Source: JAGTVB01 sp049282355 (lineage in GTDB: Bacteria; Pseudomonadota; Gammaproteobacteria; HK1). Taken from it: a stretch of 8,188 bases of DNA. The notes beneath the pieces were generated by a model, which ran no database searches, was not told the origin of the DNA, and saw only the letters and a program-made list of their open reading frames with translations. The stretch is from the NCBI GenBank assembly GCA_049282355.1, contig JBAPTW010000440.1, forward strand, positions 1 through 8,188, read 5' to 3'. This document shows, in pieces, positions 1 through 6,551 of this stretch. Both the position numbers and the translations under genes were made by a program. Positions within the stretch are counted from its first letter, which is position 1; every line of letters begins with the position of its first letter.

Positions 1-1
1 T

Positions 2-1093
2 TTCTACTTCATCGACGAGCAGTTCGGCCGGTGCTACGTGCGCGTTCCGACCTGGGCACCGTTTCGCCTGCAGGTCTACTTCAATGGCCACTTCTGGCTG
101 GCACGCCAGCTGCTCCAAGCCGACATCCCCTTCGAGATGATCGACAATGCCTTTGTCTCCATCGCCGATCCGCAGAAGGCACAAGAGCTTGCCGACGCAC
201 TCGATGCGCAGAGCCTTCACGAGCACCTCGATCAAGGGGCGCGGCGCTTTTGTCCAGGGCTGCACCATTTTCGCTCCGGCTACCACTGGAGCTTCATGCA
301 GGTCGAGTACGCCAGCGACGTGGTCTTTTTCCAGCAAGCCAAGCTGAAACCACTCTACGAGGCGATCGTGCGCACCGCCGTGCACGTCATCAAGGCCGAG
401 CATGTGGCTACCTTCCTCGGGCGCAAGCTCACCGGTGCCTACCCAGGCGAGCTCGGTAACGACTTCTCCACCCGCATCCAAGGCACCCGTATCCGCCATT
501 GCATGGGTCCAGCCAGCATCAAGCTCTACGACAAGGGCGCCCTGATCACCCGTGTGCAGTGCACAACCAACGACGTTTCCTTCTTCAAACACCACCGTTA
601 CGTGCAACAGCGCAACGGCGAGAAGGTCTTCAAGCTCGCCCCACTGCGCAAGAACATCTACAGCCTCAACGATCTGCGCCAACTCATGCAGGCGGCCAAC
701 GCGCGCGACTACGCCTTCATGGCCTGCCTCGATAATCCCGATGCCGAGCACAAGGCCATCGCCAAGATGGCAGCACCGGCCAAAGCCAAGGGACACTCCT
801 TCCGCGGCTTCAACCTCTTTCTCGACCCGGACTACCAGCTCTTTCTCACCCTCGCCCGCGGTGACTGGGAAATTTCCGGCTTCCGTGCCGCCGATCTGCG
901 TGCCCACATCGAAGGACTTTCCTCCGGGCGCTGCTCCTACATCTTGAAGCGCCTGCGCACCCACAGCTTAATCAAAAAGGTCGCCCACACCTACAAGTAC
1001 TCTCTCACCAAGTTCGGTCGTCGTGTCCTTGTCACCGCGCTGGTCATCCGCGAGTACTTTGTTCAGCCTACGCTGGTGAGAAATGCGCTTTGA
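2..1093 (+). CDS. Conserved protein with C-terminal winged helix, 5' end outside window
   Basis: The frame is open from the first bases of the window, so the gene begins to the left; 363 residues are visible. The GTG codons at 31 and 38 are probably internal, because residues before them (FYFIDEQFGRCYVRVPTW) read like the conserved body of the protein. I recall this type of sequence as a widespread conserved family, usually left hypothetical or labelled MarR-like. The main body has many aromatic and His residues (YFNGH, YHWSFMQVEYA, GTRIRHCMG) and no catalytic motif I can name. Roughly the last 75 residues (ISGF..LRAHIEGLSSGRCSYILKRLRTHSLIKKV..TYKYSLTKFGRR) look like a winged helix-turn-helix with a recognition helix and a beta wing, so DNA binding is likely. 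Codon use is GC-rich and unlike the next gene. A decayed scrap with a similar tail lies near 2133-2300. Function is not known; a link to mobile elements is inference. Confidence 0.75.
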   Translation, partial: FYFIDEQFGRCYVRVPTWAPFRLQVYFNGHFWLARQLLQADIPFEMIDNAFVSIADPQKAQELADALDAQSLHEHLDQGARRFCPGLHHFRSGYHWSFMQVEYASDVVFFQQAKLKPLYEAIVRTAVHVIKAEHVATFLGRKLTGAYPGELGNDFSTRIQGTRIRHCMGPASIKLYDKGALITRVQCTTNDVSFFKHHRYVQQRNGEKVFKLAPLRKNIYSLNDLRQLMQAANARDYAFMACLDNPDAEHKAIAKMAAPAKAKGHSFRGFNLFLDPDYQLFLTLARGDWEISGFRAADLRAHIEGLSSGRCSYILKRLRTHSLIKKVAHTYKYSLTKFGRRVLVTALVIREYFVQPTLVRNAL

Positions 1094-1134
1094 ACTTCTA
1101 GTCTTTTTGTTCAAGATTTCGGAGGTAAGGGACT

Positions 1135-1557
1135 ATGTATCTTCAGCAGGCAGGACGTGGCGATGAGGGATGGTCTGAGTTCAATAAGCTACTGGTAGAG
1201 GGTTATCCTAACCAATCGGGTGACGAATCGCTCGTCTTTATGGACCATCGCGAGATATACGACGGCATGCGGCTATTTCTGCAACGTGCAAAAAAGCCAA
1301 AACACGCCATCAAGCTAGGTGTAATGTCCTATTTGTCAGGTATGCTGGGTCTATATTATCAAGACAGGACGGGGGAGTTAGAAAGAAGCCTTAAAGAAGC
1401 AGCAATCAAATCGATGTTGGAGCGTCACCTCAAGCGAGATGGGAAACTTGACTTGCTTGACGAGTGCACGGCAATCATACTAGCTGATGCGCGTGATTTT
1501 CCTTCTGTCCCGATTGGAGAAACCGCAGAGAAAGTTGAGAAGGTTATCTTTAGGTAA
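1135..1557 (+). CDS. Hypothetical protein, 140 aa
   Basis: This is a complete small gene. The start is supported by a strong Shine-Dalgarno, GGAGG at 1121-1125, nine bases before the ATG. The product is soluble and mostly charged. It has no signal peptide, only one mildly hydrophobic stretch (LGVMSYLSGMLGLYY, about residues 61-75), then a Lys/Glu-rich helical region (LERSLKEAAIKSMLERHLKRDGK) and a short hydrophobic segment with AIILADARDF. I do not recognise a family. It follows the GC-rich winged-helix gene after 41 bases but has clearly lower GC and different codon choice, so the two were probably acquired separately. It converges with the nuclease-like gene on the other strand. No clear terminator is seen between them. 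Confidence 0.6.
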   Translation: MYLQQAGRGDEGWSEFNKLLVEGYPNQSGDESLVFMDHREIYDGMRLFLQRAKKPKHAIKLGVMSYLSGMLGLYYQDRTGELERSLKEAAIKSMLERHLKRDGKLDLLDECTAIILADARDFPSVPIGETAEKVEKVIFR

Positions 1558-1639
1558 ATGGGTGAAACTAATAACAGATATGATCCTCCGACGCTTAGCA
1601 GCGACGTAAATTACGCTCCTGTTCTAAAGCCACGCGGAG

Positions 1640-2119
1640 CTAGCCGACTTTGCCTGGGATATTTTCTGCTTCAAAGCTATCAGTAGCCACGACAGGATCG
1701 CGTACACCCACGAAAACTTGATCTCGAAGCCTAATTCCATATTCTTCGATGCTTGATACGACGTCGAGGCTGATGCCAAAGTGTTCAGCGAGAACCCGAG
1801 CACCATTTGTCACGGCCTTGGTCGAGACGAGATGGGCGCAAACGTCTAACGACGGGTTTGCATCTCGGATATCTACAAGCCGGGCCGCAAGAACGAGGAC
1901 AGCCTGAGGACCGACACGACGTGACCAGTATTTGCACTCAATGAGATTTAGGAAAGGTGCATTCTTCACAGAGACGTCGACTTGGTGTGCGAATCTAGAC
2001 GCTCCGTTGATCTTATTCTCCCTTCCACTCTTTACCATTTTTAAAAGGATTGCCGGCTGGTGCCCAACTAGGCGAGACACAAGATCATGAATGAGAGTTT
2101 CGTATTCCTTACCGTTCAT
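1640..2119 (-). CDS. Mrr-like restriction endonuclease-fold protein (PD-(D/E)XK), 159 aa
   Basis: The product carries the core of the Mrr-type endonuclease fold. There is an early helix with Glu5 (NGKEYETLIHDLVSRLVG), Asp48 in HQVDVSV, and the E61-C62-K63 triad (LIECKYWSRRVG), which together give the D...(E)xK metal site. A following strand and helix (CAHLVSTKAVTNGARVLAEHFGISL, about 95-118) match the 'VTtsgFt..A...A...gI' segment of Mrr_cat proteins. Family knowledge says these cut DNA, often modified foreign DNA, in the cytoplasm. The frame is open to 2215, but the residues before Met33 of that frame are basic and unstructured, so I chose the ATG at 2119; its Shine-Dalgarno is weak (AGGA about 13 bases upstream). 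No methyltransferase or second subunit is adjacent, and the protein lacks any added targeting domain, so it is an orphan, compact nuclease. Activity is inferred from the retained D-ECK residues. Confidence 0.68.
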   Translation of the reverse strand: MNGKEYETLIHDLVSRLVGHQPAILLKMVKSGRENKINGASRFAHQVDVSVKNAPFLNLIECKYWSRRVGPQAVLVLAARLVDIRDANPSLDVCAHLVSTKAVTNGARVLAEHFGISLDVVSSIEEYGIRLRDQVFVGVRDPVVATDSFEAENIPGKVG

Positions 2120-2132
2120 TTCGCAGCCACTT

Positions 2133-2300
2133 TTCCTGGACCGATTAACCCGTCGCGTGCTGACATTCCTGCGAATATACCAAGATAGCCTACGAGCGCT
2201 GGTGTGGACAAACACACACCCACGGCTACCGCGTCACCGTTCTGGGCATCCGCGTCGCCCTCTCCTTACCCCTCAACGCCACCGCCAGTACGCCTCGTGA
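2133..2300 (+). pseudogene. Frameshifted winged-helix fragment resembling the tail of the first gene
   Basis: Two forward frames together give a short wing-like sequence. One frame reads LTRRVLTFLRIYQDSLRALVWTNTH up to about 2217, and the next frame continues as THTHGYRVTVLGIRVALSLPL. The join resembles the C-terminal winged helix of the first gene in this window (KRLRTHSLIKKV..TYKYSLTKFGRRVLVTAL), with the typical 'L..L...HTH.YRVT..G.RVAL' pattern. No intact start or body remains, and part of it underlies the promoter of the opposing nuclease gene. I read it as the 3' end of a second, decayed member of that family. The evidence is pattern similarity over about 40 residues, so chance cannot be excluded. 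Confidence 0.42.
2174..2211 (-). promoter_or_regulatory. Possible promoter of the Mrr-like gene
   Basis: Read on the minus strand, TTGTCC (2211-2206) is followed after 18 bases by TATCTT (2187-2182); a second A/T hexamer, TATATT, lies at 2179-2174. Transcription would start about 50 bases before the ATG at 2119. This is a consensus match only, with 4 of 6 bases in the -10. Confidence 0.3.
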
Positions 2301-2413
2301 GACATTGCATTGCCAGCTACAAGTCAGTACTCAGTTGGTGAGTTGACGCGTTACCTGATCGTTAGGTCGTTGAGAGGTGTAGTTGGATACTCGCAAACCG
2401 AGAATACTAAAGT

Positions 2414-2803
2414 ATGCCGAGAGAGAACTTTTCGTCCGGCGCCTTGTGGGAACAGATCGTCGGATACTCCCGCGCCGTGAAGGTTGGCCCGTATATTCAC
2501 GTTTCGGGTACAACGGCGACGGACGGCAAAGATGGAATCGTCGGCGAAAACGACCCGTACGCACAAACCGTGCAGTGCCTGAGAAATATCGAGGCAGCAC
2601 TGGTGAAGTCGGGTGCCAATCTTTCAAACGTTGTGAGAACGAGAATGTACGTAGTCAATATTTCGGACTGGGAGAAAATCGGTAAGGCTCACGGCGAGTT
2701 CTTTCGGGATATCTGCCCAGCTACAAGCATGATTGAAGTTAGGCGCCTGATTTCCTCTGAAATGCTGGTCGAGATCGAGGCTGACGCCTATGTCGGAACC
2801 TGA
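2414..2803 (+). CDS. RidA/YjgF/UK114 family protein lacking the catalytic Arg
   Basis: The gene is complete at 129 residues, the normal family size. The whole chain follows the Rid fold: start MPRENFSSG, then GYSRAVKVGPYIHVSGTTA, a long helix YAQTVQCLRNIEAALVKSG, VVRTRMYVVNISDW, and the C-terminal strand ATSMIEVRRLISSEMLVEIEADAYV. RidA enzymes deaminate reactive 2-aminoacrylate and related enamines in the cytoplasm as trimers, using a conserved Arg in the 'PARS.VEV' segment. Here that site is Thr104 (PATSMIEV). This is common in non-RidA subgroups and suggests that the classical deaminase activity is absent. The distal Glu (E120) is kept. The ATG fits the family N-terminus, although no clear Shine-Dalgarno precedes it. 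Neighbours are a nuclease-like gene and an integrase fragment, so there is no metabolic operon to suggest a substrate. Confidence 0.9.
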   Translation: MPRENFSSGALWEQIVGYSRAVKVGPYIHVSGTTATDGKDGIVGENDPYAQTVQCLRNIEAALVKSGANLSNVVRTRMYVVNISDWEKIGKAHGEFFRDICPATSMIEVRRLISSEMLVEIEADAYVGT

Positions 2804-2820
2804 GCATCCAAACGTCGCCT

Positions 2821-3009
2821 TCTACCGGTTGCCGACAGGCGTAGATCAGTCAGCTCACCTGGAAGCAAGTCGACTTCACGACCAACAGCGTGCAGGTGTT
2901 TCGCGAGAAGACCGGACGTGAGGATATCCTACTCATGACCGAACGCGTGCAGGATCCCCCTATGTGCCAAAGCGGCGGGATTCCGAATAGCCGCCGCAGA
3001 AAATGTTGA
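2821..3009 (+). pseudogene. Tyrosine recombinase (phage-type integrase) fragment with in-frame stop
   Basis: In one forward frame the bases read STGCRQA, then a TAG stop at 2842-2844, then ISQLTWKQVDFTTNSVQVF and REKTGRED. This matches the box I region of phage-type integrases ('TG.R.gE...LtW.qvDf....i.v...KTg'), including the first catalytic Arg in TGCR. The stop sits exactly where the conserved Glu (GAG) is expected, so a single G-to-T change explains it. The rest of the catalytic domain (HxxR, H/W, Tyr) is not found; after about 2940 the similarity fades and the frame ends at 3009. It is a remnant of a mobile element between the Rid gene and the kinase gene. Confidence 0.5.
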
Positions 3010-3158
3010 GAGTCGGTCAAAGGCTCAACGCAAAGGATCTTTAAGCTTCCAAAGCTGGTTGTGATATGCGCCCTCTAATGCCGCAATGCAGCCTTGGGCG
3101 CAGTTGGACAGCACGCTGCTTCTTTTGCGAGCATAAAGCGCAGATGTTATTGCTTCTC

Positions 3159-3164
3159 ATAATT
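3159..3164 (+). promoter_or_regulatory. Possible -10 element of the kinase gene
   Basis: CATAAT matches the -10 consensus at 5 of 6 bases and lies just nine bases before the ATG at 3173. No good -35 is seen 16-18 bases upstream and no Shine-Dalgarno precedes the ATG. If used, the transcript would start at or next to the start codon (leaderless). This is weak, from motif only. Confidence 0.2.
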
Positions 3165-3172
3165 TGCTCTCG

Positions 3173-5683
3173 ATGAGTCAGCGCGCGCACCGCAATGCCC
3201 TGCCAGGAGGCTATCGCCTGTTCTGGTACCGAATTGAGCGCGTGCTCGGCCAAGGCAGTTTCGGTATCACCTATCTCACGACCGACCTCAATCTCCACCA
3301 ACAGGTCGCAGTGAAGGAATATCTCCCCGTGGACCTTGCCGTACGTGAGGAAGACAGCGCCATCCATCCCACCACGGACGACCGTTACCAGATGTACAGC
3401 TGGGGCCTTGCGCGCTTCATGGGAGAAGCGCAGGCCCTCGCCAAATTCAAGCACCCCAATATTGTCCGGGTCCACAGCATCTTTGAGGCTAACAACACCG
3501 CCTACATGGTCATGGACTATGAGGAGGGTGAGAGTCTCGCGGACTATTTATGTGTCGGCAGGCCTCGGACGGAAGCCGAGTTGAGAGGACTATTGTTCCC
3601 CCTACTCGACGGCCTCGAGCACCTGCACGCCGCTGGTTTCATCCATCGTGATATCAAGCCGGCGAACATCTATGTCCGAGCGGATGGAACGCCGGTGCTG
3701 TTGGACTTTGGCTCGGCGCGCCTCGCCATTGGTACGAAGACCCGCACACTGACGAGCCTGGTGACCACGGGTTACGCACCCTTTGAGCAGTACGGTGAGG
3801 GAGGCAAACAAGGCCCTTGGACCGACATCTATGCCCTGGGAGCGACCCTTTACACAGCTATCGCCGGAAGCGCCCCCGTCGACGCGATGCAGCGGAGCTA
3901 CGCGCGTCTTGGCGGCAAGCCAGACCCACTGAAACCGGTTTGCCGTGTAGGGCATGGCCGTTTTTCCGAGCGAATCCTTTACGCTGTCGACGAAGCCATG
4001 CGATTCTTGCCGGAGGAGCGGCCTCAGAGTGTGGCTGAGTGGCGGCAGATGTTCCTACCACCGCAGGTGGTTACCGAGCATCCCATCGCGTCAGCGGCAA
4101 CAGAGCCCATGGCCTCCATACCCCCTCCCCCGCCAACGAAAGGGGTGTCCTGCAACACGCACCGGTCGGTCCCTGTTGTCAGGGACCCAATGAAACTCGG
4201 GCTCTTGGTGACCCTCTTTGTTGCCGTCGTCGCGGGGGGCGTTTGGTGGATGTATATGCGTGGACAGCCTTCTCAAAGGTCATCCCTTCCGCCAGCGCCT
4301 GTCGAACGGCCCCAGTATGTTGAAACTCCCGCGGAATCCCGAACGATGAGCCAACGGCAGGCGGAGCAGCAGGTCACGCGTGAGGAGCCCCATGAAACGC
4401 ATCAACAAGAAGCACCGCCGACGGAACAAAAAACTCTATCGGTAGGGGTCACAGCGCCGCAGGAGGGGCGAGAAGAACAGGAACGAGAGGATGAGATCGC
4501 AGCATTACTTGAAAAAGCAGAGAGTGCTTTAGGTGCTCTTCGACTTACAACACCTGCCGGGGATAACGCCCTTGAGTATTACCAGAGCGTTCTGGCTTTC
4601 CAGCCCGATCATCCTGAAGCGCAGCAAGGCCTTCAGCACATCGTGGCGCGGTATGTCGAGCTCGCAGAGCGGGCACTTGGCGAGGGTAGCTCCGACCAGG
4701 CAGAAAGATATCTTGGCCGCGCTGAAGGCATACTCCCCGAGGCAGAGATTCTCACAAAGGCACACGAGCGTCTCGTGGAAGCACGCAAGACCGAGGATGA
4801 AGATCGGGAGCAGCTTGCAGGCCTCGAGCGAGAGCGAGAGGCGCAATCACAGAAGCAACTCGCGCAGGAAGCGCAACGAGCCGCAGCGCCCGAGCGACAG
4901 CGCCAAGAGCAGGCGGCAAAATCCAAACCCGGTGCTGTCTTCAGAGACACCCTCCAGAATGGATCGCAAGGGCCGGCAATGGTTGTCATACCCCGTGGGA
5001 GTTTCACGATGGGGTCTCCGGCGAACGAGTCTTGGCGCTATGGCAATGAGGGACCGCAACACAAAGTCACCATTACTAAACAGTTTGCCATCGGAAGGTA
5101 CGAGGTAACGTTCGCTGAGTACGACCGCTTTGCACGCGCAACGGGGAGAAAACTCCCCGGCGCATCCTTTATGGGTCGTGGCACACGTCCGGTCATCAAC
5201 GTTACATGGGGGAATGCAGTGGCCTACACCGAATGGCTCTCCGAACAAACAGGAGAAAGCTACCGCCTGCCGTCTGAAGCCGAATGGGAGTATGTCGCGC
5301 GGGCAGGAACTACCACGCCCTACTGGTGGGGAAAGCGCATCGGTAGCAATCATGCGAACTGCAATTTCTGTGGTGGGAGGTATACCAAGACAATACCTGT
5401 AGGCTCCCTTGCTCCCAATCCTTTTGGACTATACGAAACATCGGGAAACGTTTGGGAGTGGACGCTAGATTGCTGGAACGGTAGTTACGATGGTGCTCCA
5501 TCCGACGGTTCGGCATGGTTGTCCGGCGGTTGCAGCGCAGGTCCGGAGTTTTTCCACCAACGCGTAATACGCGGTGGTTCTTGGATTACCTTCGCGAGGA
5601 AGGTGCGTTCGGCGAATCGAGACCATTTTTCCGCGTCCCTCGGGAACAACGATATTGGATTTCGCATCGCTCGTGATCTGTAG
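3173..5683 (+). CDS. Membrane Ser/Thr protein kinase with C-terminal FGE-like (SUMF1/C-type-lectin fold) domain
   Basis: The protein has 836 residues from the ATG; an in-frame TTG at 3164 would add three. Residues about 15-297 form a Hanks-type kinase: glycine loop GQGSFG (26-31), Lys48 in VAVKEYLP, Glu85 on helix C, HRDIKPAN (158-165, catalytic Asp160), DFG (178-180) and a GYAPFEQY activation segment typical of bacterial kinases. All catalytic residues are present. A Pro-rich linker leads to one transmembrane helix (about 341-362, LGLLVTLFVAVVAGGVWWMY), putting the rest in the periplasm. Next come a Gln/Glu-rich stretch, TPR-like helices (about 440-540) and charged coiled coil. Residues about 587-836 are an FGE-sulfatase domain (MVVIPRGSFTMGS, YRLPSEAEWEYVARAG, NPFGLYETSGNVWEW, RVIRGGSW, GFRIAR). 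The two active-site cysteines of true formylglycine-generating enzymes are absent from the last 40 residues, so I infer a binding or sensor module controlling the kinase. Its 3' end resembles a DGR variable region. Confidence 0.92.
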   Translation: MSQRAHRNALPGGYRLFWYRIERVLGQGSFGITYLTTDLNLHQQVAVKEYLPVDLAVREEDSAIHPTTDDRYQMYSWGLARFMGEAQALAKFKHPNIVRVHSIFEANNTAYMVMDYEEGESLADYLCVGRPRTEAELRGLLFPLLDGLEHLHAAGFIHRDIKPANIYVRADGTPVLLDFGSARLAIGTKTRTLTSLVTTGYAPFEQYGEGGKQGPWTDIYALGATLYTAIAGSAPVDAMQRSYARLGGKPDPLKPVCRVGHGRFSERILYAVDEAMRFLPEERPQSVAEWRQMFLPPQVVTEHPIASAATEPMASIPPPPPTKGVSCNTHRSVPVVRDPMKLGLLVTLFVAVVAGGVWWMYMRGQPSQRSSLPPAPVERPQYVETPAESRTMSQRQAEQQVTREEPHETHQQEAPPTEQKTLSVGVTAPQEGREEQEREDEIAALLEKAESALGALRLTTPAGDNALEYYQSVLAFQPDHPEAQQGLQHIVARYVELAERALGEGSSDQAERYLGRAEGILPEAEILTKAHERLVEARKTEDEDREQLAGLEREREAQSQKQLAQEAQRAAAPERQRQEQAAKSKPGAVFRDTLQNGSQGPAMVVIPRGSFTMGSPANESWRYGNEGPQHKVTITKQFAIGRYEVTFAEYDRFARATGRKLPGASFMGRGTRPVINVTWGNAVAYTEWLSEQTGESYRLPSEAEWEYVARAGTTTPYWWGKRIGSNHANCNFCGGRYTKTIPVGSLAPNPFGLYETSGNVWEWTLDCWNGSYDGAPSDGSAWLSGGCSAGPEFFHQRVIRGGSWITFARKVRSANRDHFSASLGNNDIGFRIARDL
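5561..5680 (+). other. Candidate DGR-type variable region at the 3' end of the kinase-FGE gene
   Basis: The segment encodes RVIRGGSW-ITF-ARKVRSANR-DHF-S-A-SL-GNNDIGFR. In FGE-fold targets of diversity-generating retroelements the same framework is kept, while the gaps correspond to AAC/AAT codons of the template repeat mutated at adenines. Here the nine codons in those gaps (ATT ACC TTC, GAC CAT TTT TCC, TCC CTC) all end in C or T, as expected if each came from AAY. Framework codons between them look ordinary. No reverse transcriptase, accessory gene or template copy is seen in the window, and non-retroelement FGE proteins share this framework, so the call is a hypothesis. Confidence 0.35.
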
Positions 5684-6000
5684 GTTTTTTCAACAACCCC
5701 TCCCACTTGGATTTGCGTCTCCATCAGTACGTGGCCGCGCTTTGCCGGTGTCTGTCAGTTCGATTGCCTGGAAGCTTCGCTATCGCCATGCCGCTGGTCA
5801 CTGTGGAGTCCTACAACGACGAGATAGGGATGAGATGCACAAGGAACTGCGTCGTAACGAGGTCCCGACTAGGGCATTAAGTGTCAAACGGGCGAGAAGC
5901 ATGAACGGTGAACCCGTCGGCACGTGCCTGCAACCTCCTGCCAGGACTTCCTGGTCCAGGCTACACTGACGTATCCGACGAAAACGGCAACAAATCAGCA
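5684..6000. other. Gene-poor stretch after the kinase gene
   Basis: I see no convincing gene here. One forward frame stays open to 5969, mostly as a shadow of the kinase gene's end, with an Arg-rich composition and no family. A short forward reading (MPLVTVESYNDEIGMR..., from about 5790 to the TAA at 5878) has no recognisable start signal. The clearest structure is a run at 5941-5960 in which CCAGG and CCTGG alternate (CCAGGACTTCCTGGTCCAGG), able to form two alternative small hairpins. No T-tract follows it, so it is not a standard terminator. Confidence 0.4.
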
Positions 6001-6074
6001 GCTTAACACCAACACAATGACCGCTGGAAATCCAGGATACATTGACGGAAGTGTTAGCCCATTACCTGTTAGAC
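6001..6074 (+). repeat. attC-like inverted repeat before the first cassette
   Basis: GCTTAAC at 6001-6007 fits the attC R'' consensus RYYYAAC. TTAACAC (6003-6009) faces GTGTTAG (6051-6057), CAATG (6015-6019) faces CATTG (6040-6044), and CTGGA (6024-6028) faces TCCAG (6031-6035) across two bases. This nested symmetry is what an attC hairpin needs. Two possible right ends exist: GTTAGCC at 6053-6059 and GTTAGAC at 6068-6074; the second matches the end of the following cassette. The cassette upstream of it is not identified. Confidence 0.45.
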
Positions 6075-6545
6075 GATCATAAGATATGGCGGAATCGGAC
6101 CGCGACATCCTCTTTTCCAACGAATCATTCGTAATCGGAATGCTACAGGCCGTTTCGGGTGGTTCAATCGTAGCCGCAATCGCGCAAACCGAGGCGTTAG
6201 TAGACGAGGTTGGGCGTCTAGCATTGCTTATCTTTGTAACGTTGATGATTGGTGGCCTCGTAATGACGATACTAGCAGCATACTGGAAGCACCAATACAA
6301 GATGTGGGACGTAAAATCACAAGCTGCGGCAAGCCGCCAAAACGCTGAAAATGCTACTCTGTTTAACTCTCGAGCTGCTCGCTATCTTAGTTACATGCGG
6401 CGAGTAATGCTTTCTTCGGTACTTGCAATATTGGTTGGCTTTGGAGAATTGGCGGTGGCTCTATGGTACTCAGAACTGTTGTCAACGTAGGCCGTCTAAC
6501 ACCCAGCTCTGGGCGGACCTGCAAGCGCGCCACTAAAGCGTGCCA
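6069..6545 (+). mobile_element. Candidate integron gene cassette 1 (two-TM protein)
   Basis: The unit begins TTAGAC (after G6068, giving the GTTRRRY core GTTAGAC). It holds one gene starting 11 bases later, and just after the stop codon has GTCTAAC (6494-6500), whose first six bases are the exact reverse complement of TTAGAC. Such pairing between the first bases of a cassette and the R'' box of its own attC is the hallmark of integron cassettes. No integrase is visible in the window. Confidence 0.6.
6086..6490 (+). CDS. Hypothetical membrane protein with two transmembrane helices, 134 aa
   Basis: The protein has a hydrophilic N-terminus (MAESDRDILFSNESF), a mildly hydrophobic part (about residues 17-35), then two clear membrane helices: about 45-67 (LALLIFVTLMIGGLVMTILAAYW) and about 107-129 (VMLSSVLAILVGFGELAVALWY). 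The 40-residue loop between them is polar and Ala/Gln/Asn-rich with basic residues (KHQYKMWDVKSQAAASRQNAEN), which suggests it faces the cytoplasm. I do not recognise a family. The ATG lies only 11 bases from the proposed cassette boundary and lacks a good Shine-Dalgarno, and the stop is three bases before the attC-like site, a tight fit usual for cassette genes. Expression would depend on a promoter outside the cassette. Function is unknown. Confidence 0.68.
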   Translation: MAESDRDILFSNESFVIGMLQAVSGGSIVAAIAQTEALVDEVGRLALLIFVTLMIGGLVMTILAAYWKHQYKMWDVKSQAAASRQNAENATLFNSRAARYLSYMRRVMLSSVLAILVGFGELAVALWYSELLST

Positions 6546-6551
6546 TTAGCC
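6494..6551 (+). repeat. attC-like site A between the two cassettes
   Basis: The site starts with R'' GTCTAAC (6494-6500) and ends near TTAGCC (6546-6551). Inside it CGGAC (6514-6518), GCGCGCC (6525-6531) and AAGCGT (6536-6541) occur in the order known from classic integron attC sites, and the same three words recur in site B. The base before TTAGCC is A rather than the G of GTTRRRY, so the right core is imperfect. Confidence 0.58.

Noticed and set aside
1558..1639. Terminator or attC-like site between the two convergent genes
   Set aside because: Only short imperfect symmetry (around CGACGCTTAGCAGCGACG) without a T-tract or R boxes.
2331..2627. Reverse open frame of 98 codons over the RidA gene
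   Set aside because: It is Arg/Ser-rich shadow coding opposite a clear Rid-family gene.
2361..2841. RidA gene as a third integron cassette (GTTAGGT at 2361-2367, ACCTGAG at its stop, CGCCT/AGGCG hairpin after it)
   Set aside because: The reverse complement of TTAGGT should be ACCTAA, but the stop region has ACCTGA; no attC-like site precedes 2361 and the hairpin overlaps a better explained integrase fragment.
4529..5353. Long open frames antisense or out of frame inside the kinase gene (for example 4533-5108 forward, 4847-5353 reverse)
   Set aside because: Their composition mirrors the kinase-FGE coding frame and none shows a domain; the covering gene is unambiguous.
5684..6000. Group II intron or template repeat of a retroelement after the kinase gene
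   Set aside because: No domain V-like hairpin, no reverse transcriptase, and no segment resembling the 5561-5680 variable region could be found by reading both strands.
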